27,881 nucleotides of DNA from Haplomitrium mnioides. Its lineage: Eukaryota; Marchantiophyta; Haplomitriopsida; Calobryales. The first letter of the stretch is position 1, and each line of letters starts with the position of its first letter. Where the stretch lies: NCBI GenBank assembly GCA_049999725.1, contig JBNGIS010033744.1, positions 50,188 to 78,068 on the forward strand. The letters are read 5' to 3'. The notes under the pieces were generated by a model. The model was given only the letters and a program-made list of their open reading frames with translations. It did no database searches and was not told the DNA's origin. Positions 9,888 to 19,801 of the stretch are shown here, one piece after another. Both the position numbers and the translations under genes were made by a program.

Positions 9888-12800
9888 ATGAAAGTGCCCT
9901 CCTTCAGAACCATGACGTTGCGGCTGCTGCTACTCGTGGTCGCAACGACAATGCGTATAGCTGCTGCAGAAATATACATGGTGCGAATGGTAGGAGATCC
10001 GGTGATCACGTATTCTGGTACTCTTCCTGGCTTGACAGCCACAGCTGCGAGGGAGGGCAAAAAAGTAGACGCGTCCAGGTGCTTTACCCTTCTCTCCTTT
10101 AAGCATCCTGTGTAGTGAGAAAATTTTATGTTGAATGCTTTGAGTTCTTGCTATATTTTTCAAGTCTGTTACAAGTGCATCCTCCCTCAACGGGAGGAAC
10201 TTCGGAACTGCTTGATGGAAGACTATACGTCAGTCTGCACCGGACCTGGACCTGCCCTCTATGTCTGTCTACTCACTTCGTGGGATCGACATTGAGCCAC
10301 CGTCCTGCTTTATTCGTATATGGGTATCCTAGAGGCTTCCAATCAATGCCAAGCATCTCATCAACGAGACGTTGTCACTTATCATCTCCCTTTCGGGCAC
10401 GCCGCATCTGCGTTGAAGTTGTCTAGAGCAGCATGTCAGAGTTGTCGCTGAATCTTGCTTAAACCCCTATCCCACTCTGCTGCAGAGAAAAATGAACGCC
10501 TACATTGTCTATGTAGCACAATTCTTGTTAAGGCTTTGAGCATGTGTGAAATGCTTACGTCATTGTTCAGCTTTCGGGAATGGTGTTGAGTTCTTCAGGG
10601 GCAATGTACTACCTCGAATTTTCCTGTTAAAGGGATCAACATCATCGGGTTTCTTTTTTTTCCTTTGTCTTGAACTCGTCCCTATAAAAGTGCTTTGCGT
10701 CGAGAAGTTGTATGACTTGTCTATGGATTCAGTTCTTGGGGGTGCACTACTCTGTTTCACCTAACTTCACACCTTATATGTACGTGGCAGCTACTCGGTG
10801 AAATCGTACATGAGCTATTTAAGCAATCAGCATGACTCTGTGTTGGAGGCCATTTTGGAAAAGGGAAGCTACAAGAAGCTGTACAGCTACAGTTACCTCA
10901 TGAATGGCTTTTCTATACAAACAACTCCTGAGCAGGTAACCAAGCTGTCCATATTGTAATGGAAGGGATCCTGTTCTAAATTGCAGGTGAGGCATGTTCC
11001 AAACGTTGTTGAACTATCAAAGGTTGTATTGATCGTGATGTTCCGTCGGATGAGAAGTATAACGTGCAATTGTCAAGGATTCAGTTGATGGTCCTGTTAT
11101 TTTTTCGTATCATCACAAATTCGACGTGCAGGATTGTTTTGCTTTCTCCGAAATTCTCACTTAATGTGTTTTATGCTGCGTCCACAGGCAGCGAAACTTC
11201 TCTCAGCCAAGGGTGTCCTTCATCTTGAAAAAGACACTAAAGTACAGAAGTGGACTACTCACACTCCAGATTTTCTTGGTCTCAACCAGAATGTCTGGCC
11301 TCGCTTGGGAGGATTTGAGAATGCGGGGGATGATGTGGTTATTGGCTTAATTGATACTGGAATTGATCCCACCCACCCGAGTTTTTCGAACAAGACCTCT
11401 CGTCCGTATTTGCCAGTCCGTGGTTACATCGGAGCTTGTGAAGTCGCAAAAGAGTTTCCGTTGGGGTCCTGCAATAACAAAATTGTTGGAGCTCGACATT
11501 TTGCCGCGGCTGCTATAGCCGGTGGAGACTTCAATGCAACGAGAGATTATGCTTCTCCATTTGATGCCGATGGACACGGAAGGTAAGCACATCGTTATTT
11601 TGATTTGCTATTGGTAATGGTTGTCATTGTTGGTTGGTTGGCATTTCCTTAGTTCTATTTTTACCTCTGCATTGTCTGTTCGATCCTTAAAAGCTTTCAC
11701 AGGAATGTCTTTCCTCATTAATTACCGGTAGCAGTCTACATAACCTAAATACCGAACCAAGTAACCAAATTTTGTTACAATGTAGTCACACCGCCGCAAC
11801 AGCCGCTGGAAATCACGGTGTGCCAGTTGTTGTCAATGGCTATACATATGGATATGCAAGTGGCATGGCTCCTCGAGCTCGGTATGTAATTACACTTGCA
11901 ACTTGCTACCATCAATTCTAGTTCTATGAGTTTCATTTGGTTAGTTCTTCAGATTTTTGGTTTAACAATGAAATGTATTCTTGATTGCCAGGATTGCTGT
12001 TTACAAGGCTCTTTATCCTTTTGGTGGATATATATCCGATGTGGTTGCAGCGATCGATCAGGTAATGTGTATGGAATCCTTCCAAAATCGACTCCTGCAG
12101 GGTGTTGACAATCTCTAGTAATTGGAAAACGTGTTACCTGTAGTACGTTTATTTCCAGATTCTCTCCCAAAACTACTGTAATTGGGTAAGAGGATAGTTG
12201 GGATGACAGATCTGAAGCAACGAACTGTACTGCAAAGTTCAGCAGTGAGTGTGTGGTTCTACTTCCAGTACAGTAATCCAGTAAGTTGTGTATGACTAGT
12301 CGTAAGTTTGAGAACTAGAAACCTGCGGCATCGAGCTAACACAGGGCGTGTCTGTCATTTGACTCAGGCAGTGCAAGACGGAGTAGATATTCTAAGTTTG
12401 TCACTGGGGCCCACCAGCCCTCCTTCGGGGGTTTCAACCTTCCTCAATGTTTTCGATGTAGAACTTCTGTTTGCAGTGAAAGCGGGTATTTTTGTAGCTC
12501 AGGCTGCTGGTAATAGCGGACCTGCTGAAACTAGCATCCTTTCATTTAGCCCTTGGATTACTACCGTGGCGGCTGGGCTTACAGACCGAAGTTACTCGAA
12601 CACAATCACTCTAGGAAACAATGTGGTTCTTTCGGGAGTCGGTCTTTCGGGTAAGTGCTATTGACCTTGTGCTGGCTGGCTGGGTTCAAAGGATCAGAAG
12701 TTCCTGACAAGATCCCTGCTTTCTTTGTAGGGGTTGTGCAATATAATAAAATGTTTACATTTCCTAAAGAAAGTGGGTCGTTTGGTGTACGCATACTGAA

Positions 12801-15458
12801 TTGGGAATGGCCTGTGGTCCACAGCCCCGACCTCGAGCTCAAATAGGATGATTTCAGCAGTTGACGCGTACTCTGGAAATGGTTCCTTCATCAATGTGGA
12901 TGAATGCCAACAACCTGCAGCGTTCAATAAAGCAATGGTTGAAGGGGCGATCCTACTTTGTGTCTATTCTTTCAGCTTTGAGTTTGGATCTGCTTCTGTT
13001 AAGCAAGTTGCAGAAACAGCCAGCGTATTGGGAGCCCAAGGGTTCGTATTGGTTTCTGATCCAGCTCTGGGTACCTCATCAAAGGCAGAGCCGACTCCTC
13101 TTCATCTTCCAGGAATCATTATTACTGATCTTAATGCATCTCTAGTGAGTTTTGAGCTGGGTTAACTTGTCCTCCATGTCATTCATCTGTTTAGCAGTAG
13201 GGTATCGGACATTTTTCGTTATTCATTTTCAAAATCATGGCACGGTTTAATTTTACTACGAACTGAATGTTATATGTACTACAAACTTATTGTCGTGATT
13301 CATTTTCAACTCTTTGTCTAACTATCCGACAATTGACTGAAACATTGTCTTTTTGGCAGGAAATATTGGAGTACTACAATAAGTCCACAGTCAGAGATAC
13401 TAGTGGCGCAGTCAAATATTTTGGAGCTCATGTTAGCATTGCAGACGGGCGTTCGGCATCATACGGGTCCGAAGCCCCTGTCGTAGCAACGTTTTCATCA
13501 CGTGGTCCCGACATTTTGAATAGTCAGTCTCAAGTTGCAGATGTATTGAAGCCAGACATCATGGCACCTGGGTATTTGATCTGGTCTGCTTGGAGCCCGT
13601 CTGCTGTCGATGAAAGCAATTTCTATGGTAAGCATTGTTTTGAGAGTTATATCATTTAGTTTTAGACTCTTGTATTTGTCGTCGAGTTGGGAGCTGGAGA
13701 CCACTGAAAATGGGCTTGGTAGTAATCATTGTTGTGATCAATAATGCTGTTTTGGCTATGAGTGATTGGCACATGCAGAGATTATCCTATACTTGCAAAA
13801 AACCTGAATTTTTTTTTTTGTGCAGGAGAGAGTTTCGCAATGCTGTCGGGAACAAGCATGGCCACACCCCATATTGCAGGCATTGCAGCACTATTGAAGC
13901 AATCTTATCCTGATTGGACCCCTGCTGCCATCACATCTGCGTTGATGACCACTGCTGCCTTGTATGATCAGAAAGGCAAGCTCATTGAAGCACAAAACCC
14001 CATCTCGAATTTCTCATCGGCAATTGGACCTGGTTCTCCGTTTGATTTTGGAGCTGGCGCAGTTGACCCAAAAGCAGCTATGGATCCAGGCCTAGTCTTT
14101 GATACAGGTATATCTTTCGTGTTATTGCTTGAATTTTTCGACCCCCATAACAAATATTGTCACTTCTGGCACTTCTTAAAGCATCATAACCTGTCAAACC
14201 AGACATCTAGACATCTCCCTTACCGGGAATCCACTTGGTTAAAGAATCAAATGACAGATGTGCACTTTGTCAGCTGGATGCTGCAGGTTTTTAGCTCGCA
14301 ATTTTACTAGTTATACAGAACTTGCTGGATTACTCTACTAAAAGTATACAATAATACACTCGTAAACTGTGAAAATTCAGGCTGTTGCTTCCGATCAGTA
14401 TGAGATTTTTTGTACGTTTCCCAAACTCTTGAGGGTTTCTGAAGTCGACTATGCAGAAAGAAGACCTCACAACCCGGAAGGTTGACAATAGTTGCATTTC
14501 AGTTCCGACCTGCTTGTCCCAGTTAGGAAGTGAAAACCCCAGCGTTGTTAATACCGCTTGAACTCCCCAGAATTATCTGGTGATTGCTTCAGATCAAGTA
14601 AGGTGATAATTATACTCAGCTATGTGAGTTGTAAGTGCGGTGTTTTTTCCACTTAGAAAAACAAATTAACCCTTCTGTCTTCTTGTATAATACCGTAGTA
14701 TTACTAGGGGTAGGGTATGGGTACCGACTCTCTAGTTATTGGGCTGGAACAAATGTGGACTTGGGCCCACTTCAAGCCAGTGTCTAGTCATGCAGCAGTA
14801 GATTTCAGTTTCCCCTTTTTGTCCTCGCATCTCATCTGCATAGGAGAAAAACATAGGTTCAGCATCTGCGCAGTCAGTTTGTGAGTCTGTATTGGTGTCT
14901 TAAAATGACTTGTATTCTATCTAATGCCTGCACACAAGGAGAAAAGAGAAAAAAAAAATAGGTTCACCCTCCTCCAGTCAATTTGTGCTGTATTGACAAT
15001 GATGTGGAATGCTCGCCTAACATGACGTGTATGCTGATGCAGCATTTGATGAGTATATCAGCTTCCTATGCGTGGTACCAGGTGTGGATGGAGCCTCAGT
15101 GCGAGATGCCACAGGTGCAGCCTGTGTTAACCCACTCAGTTGGGCTTCAGACTTGAACAAACCGTACATCACAATTGCTAATCTTATTGGTTCCAGGCCA
15201 GTTTCCAGAACAGTGACTAATGTGGCGGACACAGAAACTTACTACGCACGCATTGCACAGCCGGCAGGTGTCTGGGTGACGATCAATCCTAGCACCTTCA
15301 CCATCAAACCTGGTGAGTCAGTGACCCTTGAAATCAATCTCAAAGCCACTACTAGCTCAACGAACGTGTTCAGTTTCGGTTCCCTTCAATTCCAAGGTAG
15401 CCTGGGGCACTTCATAAATGTGCCTATTGCAGTTTCTCCAAATTCAGCTGTTAGCTAA
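9888..15458 (+). CDS. Subtilisin-like serine protease, plant SBT2 type (secreted)
   Basis: Ten exons: 9888-10078, 10791-10935, 11188-11582, 11786-11881, 11992-12061, 12368-12650, 12825-13144, 13360-13627, 13826-14107, 15043-15458. All introns are gt..ag and all phases match, giving 821 residues, the usual size. Residues 9-27 are a signal peptide (core LRLLLLVVATT, cut near AAA-E28). An I9 inhibitor prodomain follows to about 120. The S8 domain has Asp168 (LIDTGID), His242 (DADGHGSHTA, split by intron 3), oxyanion Asn348 (AAGNSGP) and Ser600 (SGTSMATPH). A PA-like insert lies at about 395-500 and an Fn3-like domain after about 690 (SRTVTNV). Segments such as THTPDFLGL, HGILVxxx-free spacing and CxYSFxFxxGSAS match SBT2 proteins rather than the larger SBT1 group. 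The first in-frame ATG after upstream stops in the leader is 9888. A TATA-like taatatatta lies at 9684. The gene looks intact and should be an active secreted protease; its substrate is unknown. Confidence 0.94.
14842..15042 (+). repeat. Imperfect tandem duplication at the 3' end of subtilase intron 9
   Basis: Two blocks of about 95 bp share, in order, ggagaaaa, ataggttca, cagtca, tttgtg and tgtattg. The first starts at about 14842 and the second at about 14938. The second block ends in the acceptor used for exon 10. Confidence 0.5.
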
Positions 15459-15756
15459 CTTATATATACAGCCAATGTGGTCAGCTTTTTCTAAGGCATT
15501 TAGTTTTAGTATGTGGCCCACTCTGAGCGGGCCACAAGTAGAGTAGTTTCACGAGAAATTTGTCTACATCGCAACCATGGAATCGACTAGTGCAACAGTG
15601 AGTACTTTGTACACTACATTCACTCTTGGGCTCTATACACCATTGGCAGGGATAGTTATTACCATTATCATTCCCACAAAAGATTGGGAGCATCACATGG
15701 CATCATGGCTTTCAAATGGCTTTCAATACCAGACCAGACCATTCTTCAATAAAAAC
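15459..15756 (+). other. Subtilase 3' flank with possible poly(A) signal
   Basis: An AATAAA (15749-15754) lies about 290 bp after the stop and is a candidate poly(A) signal. The 20-mer that contains it (15741-15760) recurs exactly at 15941-15960, 200 bp on. The small open frame at 15577-15855 has no family signal and overlaps a copia scrap on the other strand. Confidence 0.4.
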
Positions 15757-15872
15757 TCTTTTCTCTCTCTTTCTGCTCATGGATGCTGGAATGGAAAGGT
15801 ACCTTCCGGATGTGTTGCAGAAGAAGGTGATCATTCACCTTCTCTAGTGGCTTGACAAGGATGTCTGCTTCC
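15757..15872 (-). pseudogene. Copia RNase H C-terminal scrap
   Basis: On the minus strand from 15872 the frame reads EADILVKPLEKVNDHLLLQ and continues to about 15775. This matches the copia RNase H tail (ADI-TKPL). A TGA precedes the motif. The frame runs into a purine-rich tract (15757-15775 on this strand) where the polypurine tract of an element would be. It is unrelated in sequence and opposite in strand to the copia element at the left edge. Only this fragment remains. Confidence 0.55.
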
Positions 15873-15940
15873 GATCAACATATGTTGGATTTTTACCTTG
15901 AATAACAAGTAGGACAACATAAAGAAGAATGGGAATTGCA

Positions 15941-15960
15941 ATTCTTCAATAAAAACTCTT
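15941..15960 (+). repeat. Second exact copy of a 20-bp sequence from 15741-15760
   Basis: attcttcaataaaaactctt occurs twice, exactly 200 bp apart, with different flanks. It could mark the borders of a small insertion or duplication beside the copia scrap. Confidence 0.8.
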
Positions 15961-16084
15961 TGCAATTGCTACTCAAACAGGCCAAATGGATGAAGAAGAA
16001 TGATGAATGAAGAAGACAACAGGACACATGAGCTAGGAAAGAGACTGCAAACTTTGAGAGGGGAGAGGATGCTTCTCATACCGC

Positions 16085-16166
16085 TCCAACAATTAATGAA
16101 GCAAATATGCTCTCAGCCCTCCAACAATTAATGAAACAAATCGCCTCAACAATTAATGAAGCAAAT
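16085..16166 (+). repeat. Three copies of a ~20-bp AT-rich motif
   Basis: caacaattaatgaa(a/g)caaat occurs three times, with spacing of 36 and 25 bp. It lies just left of the large minisatellite but is not related to it. Confidence 0.85.
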
Positions 16167-16230
16167 CTCCTCTCCCTTTCATGCCCAGGTACCCCTTGGT
16201 GTGTTGAACCACCATTTTTTTATCTCTAGC

Positions 16231-18332
16231 AAAACCCTCTAGCATGTCCCCTTATGTATGTTCCACTCCCTAAAACCCTCTAGCATGTCCCCTTATGTAT
16301 GTTCCACTCCCTTCTCTAGATCTAGCCAAATGCTCATACACATATAACATGTTCAACAGCCTTTTCTAGAACTAGCAAAATGCTCATGTAGGTCTACTTG
16401 TGTATGATCAGCCGTCTCTCTAGAACTATCAAAATGCACATGCATGTGACACTTGTATATATTCAACACCACTCTCTATATCTAGCAAAATGTTGATGCT
16501 ATGTCTAAATACATGTTCAACCTCCCTCTAGACCTAACAAAATGCTGATCTATGTTCAGCCTCCCTCTCTAGATCTCACAAAATGCTCATGCATGTTCAG
16601 CCTCCCTCATTAGATCTAACAAAATGCTCATGGATGTTCAACCTCCCTCTCTAGATCTCACAAAATGCTCATGGATGTTCAGCCTCCCTCTCTAGATCTA
16701 ACACAATGCTCATGCATGTTCAGCCTCCTTCTCTAGATCTAACAAAATGCTCATGTATGTTCAGCCTCCTTCTCTAGATCCAACATAATGCTCATGTTCA
16801 GCCTTCGTCTCAGGATCTAACAAAATGCTCATGGATGTTCGGCCTCTGTCTCTAGATCGAACAAAATGCTCATGGATGTTCGGCCTCCGTTTCTGGATCC
16901 AACAAAATGCTCATGGATGTTTGGCCTTCATCTCTAGATCCAACAAAATTCTCATGTATGTATGGCCTCCATCTCTAGATCCAACAAAATGCTCATATAT
17001 GTACGGCCTCCGTCTCTGGATCCAACAAAATGCTCATGTATGTTCCGCCTCCATCTCTGGATCCAACAAAATGCTCATGTATGTTCGGCCTCCGTCTCTG
17101 GATCCAACAAAATGCTCATGTATGTTGGGCCTCCGTCTCTGGATCCAACAAAATACTCATGTATGTTGGGCCTCCGTCTCTAGATCCAACAAAATGCTCA
17201 TGTATGTTCGGCCTCCGTCTCTGGATCCAACAAAATGTTCATGTATGTTCGGCCTCCGTCTTTGGATCCAACAAAATGCTCATGTGAGTTCGGCCTCCGT
17301 CTCTGGATCCAACAAAATGCTCATGTATGTTCAGCCTCCATCTCTAAATCCAACAAAATGCTCATGGATGTTCAGCCTCCTTCTCTAGATCTATCAAAAT
17401 GCTCATGTATATTCAACCTCTCTCTCTCTAGATCTAACAAAATGCTCATGGATGTTCAGCATCCCTCTCTAGATCTAACAAAATGTTCATGTACGTTCGG
17501 CCTCCATCTCTAGATCTAACAAAATGTTGATGGATGTTCAGCCTCNNNNNNNNNNTGTTCAGCCTCCCTCTCTAGATCTAACAAAATGCTCATGTATGTT
17601 CAGCCTCCCTCTCTAGATCTAACAAAATGCTCATGTATGTTCAGCCTTCCTCTCTAGATCTAACAAAATGCTCATGTATGTTCAGCTTCCCTCTCTAGAT
17701 CTAACAAAATGCTCATGTATGTTCAGCCTCCATCTCTAGATCTAACCTCCCTATATATGCTCAGCCCTCCTTTCTAGATATAGCAAAATGTTCATGCAAG
17801 TACTCTTTGTGTTTGATCAATCCCCTCTCTAGATCTATCAAAATGCCAATGCACGTGTTAGTTGCATATGTTAAACAACCCTCTCTAGATATAGCAAAAT
17901 GCTCATTCATGACTATTTATGTTTATTCAACCCTTCTCTCTAGATCTAGCAATATCTTAAAGCTCTTCTACTTTATATATGTGCAACTCCCTGCTCTAGA
18001 TATACCAAAATGGTCATGCACACTGACCTTATGCATGTCTCCTTTGCATATGTTCAATAATAATAGTACAATCCTATCTAGATCTAACAAAATGTTAATG
18101 CAAGTCTCCCTATGCATGTTCAACCCATTTCTCTTGATCTAACAAAATGCTCATGTATGTTCAATCACCCTCTGTTGATCTAGCAAAATGCTTATATATG
18201 CTCAACCCACTTCTCTAGATCTAACATTTTGCTCATGTATCTTCAATCTCCTTGTTTAGATCTAGCAAAATGCTCAAGTATATTCAACCCTCCTATCTAG
18301 ACCTACCAAAATGCTAATGTATGTTCAACCTC
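16231..18332 (+). repeat. Minisatellite array, 41-bp core unit with longer flanking units
   Basis: The core unit (about 16500-17740) is 41 bp and reads roughly tctagatctaacaaaatgct followed by catgtatgttcagcctccctc. About 30 such units are present. The left edge has older units of 50, 54, 56 and 52 bp (16318-16529), and the right edge (17760-18330) also has longer, diverged units. An exact 41-bp duplication starts the array (16231-16271 and 16272-16312). Between about 16870 and 17320 the units carry GGATCC and CpG-containing variants (ttcgg, ccgtc) and are most alike. A 10-N gap at 17546-17555 means the true length is unknown. All three plus-strand frames are open over much of the core, because 41 is not a multiple of three. 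Confidence 0.95.
17546..17555. other. Assembly gap of 10 N inside the minisatellite
   Basis: Ten N interrupt a repeat unit. The placeholder size suggests an unresolved number of repeats. Confidence 1.
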
Positions 18333-18831
18333 CATGTTATAACAGAAGATTGGGAAGTAGTGTGCAATTGAGAGAGGCATAGAAAGGAAGTCAATTGGAT
18401 CTACGTAGATGCATCAATAGCTCTATTGGATTTGCATCGACATGTTATCGACTCGACAACATCTCTGGCAAATAGTACAATAGGAACAAATTTTTACTTT
18501 GGAGCTCCTTTTAAGGTCTTCTTAATGAAATTAAAATTTCAATTTTGAAGCAGATGGAAGCGGAAGAGCTTTTAATCAAAGAAATGTTGCAAGAACTTAA
18601 GAGGCATAAAGTTTTGATGGTAGTAGTACAATTTTTTTGTTCGGAGGTATACTGTAGCTCTTGAGAGGAGGCTCAGATGGAATATCTCATCCATACAAAG
18701 GAATCAAAGATGTCTTCTTTCTATTTGAGTTTTGAGAAGTTGTTGGTAGTTTTTTTCCCTTCTCCAATCGTATTTTAAGAGCTTTTTCAATTATTTTAGA
18801 ATACTTTTATTTGTCAAGTTTTTTTTCATGT
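18333..18831. other. AT-rich spacer, no gene seen
   Basis: No supported coding frame, repeat or site. A short charged peptide frame near 18550-18640 is too short to call. Confidence 0.5.
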
Positions 18832-19020
18832 GCGCATAGACACCCAAGGGTCTATGCGCGCATGTACTCTTTGGCTCAAGCATAGGCTAGATCTTCGTGC
18901 GTGCAAGGAGATCTAGCCTATGCACGCATGGACTTGAGAGTTTATGTGTCCATGAACCTTCAAGCCTTTGCGCGCAAGAACTCTAGGACTTCATATGCGC
19001 GTGGACTTCAAAGTCTCTAT
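18832..19020 (+). repeat. 24-bp GCGC-rich repeat family, left cluster, with two hairpins
   Basis: Units of 24-25 bp with consensus close to tcttgagtctatgcgcgcat plus ggac are readable at 18931-19003. Left of them, units in opposite orientation form two perfect inverted repeats: 18832-18841 with 18850-18859 (10-bp arms, 8-nt loop), and 18880-18894 with 18909-18923 (15-bp arms, 14-nt loop). The core tatgcgcgcatg alternates purine and pyrimidine. Confidence 0.8.
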
Positions 19021-19128
19021 GTAATAGTACAAGCATGATGTTGCACTATTTATAAGAAAATAGAGAGGAGTAAAGGAATTGGTAAAGGGTCATTTTTGGG
19101 GTTGAATTGAGAAAAGATTACTTGACTT

Positions 19129-19248
19129 TGAAATTACTAGAGTTGAAACTAGAAGTGACTTCTAAGTGATCAATTTTAGAGCTGAAATTAGAAGTGGCCT
19201 TTAAGTGATCAATTTTAGAGTTGAAATTGGAAGTGACTTGTAAGTGAA
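19129..19248 (+). repeat. 39-bp tandem repeat, about three copies
   Basis: gatcaattttagag(c/t)tgaaatt starts at 19168 and 19207 (period 39), with a diverged copy before and a partial one after. Confidence 0.85.
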
Positions 19249-19568
19249 GAAAGAAGGACGACACCTTCTTCTCTTGTTTAAATAAAAGGTCCTCATAGTC
19301 TCACTTTTTATTCTGGAGTTCATCTTGAATCACTTGGGTTCTTTGGTTGCTTGGCTTTTGCTTGCACTCTTAGTCTTAGCTTGGGCCTTAAGTTGCATAA
19401 CTCTATTAGAGTTATCTTGTTGTGGCTTTGTTTTGCTTTGCTTGCTTTAATGGCGTTTGGTTGAAGAACTATATTATAGTTCACTATGAGTTCTTACTCA
19501 TTTGGATTCGATCTTTGAGCTTTTTTACACCTTGTACATAGGGACTCTAAAGCTATAGGTGCAAGGAC

Positions 19569-19682
19569 TATTGAGCCCATGCGTGTATGGACTCTTGAGC
19601 CTCTGCCCATATAGACTTCAGAGTCCTTGCGCACTTGGACTCACGAGTCTATGCGAGCATGGACTCTTTAGTTCTTGCTCGC
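19569..19682 (+). repeat. 24-bp repeat family, right cluster
   Basis: Four consecutive units of exactly 24 bp (19569, 19593, 19617, 19641) and a partial fifth match the family seen at 18832-19020. A diverged unit precedes them. One plus-strand frame is open through all of them and spells an eight-residue pattern near G-L-L-S-L-C-x-Y, bounded by TAG on the left and TAA on the right. Confidence 0.85.
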
Positions 19683-19801
19683 TTTAATTGTTCTTTCTTT
19701 TTTTACTTCAAGTTCTTTGTTTTTGAATTTTCCTCTAATACATTTCTTTGCGTGTTTTCAGGGTGACAAAAGCATTTAAAAGATAGCTTGTCAAGAAATT
19801 G

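Noticed and set aside
16825-17388. 187-codon open frame as a real protein
   Set aside because: It is produced by the 41-bp repeat having no stop in any phase; the overlapping frames are equally open.
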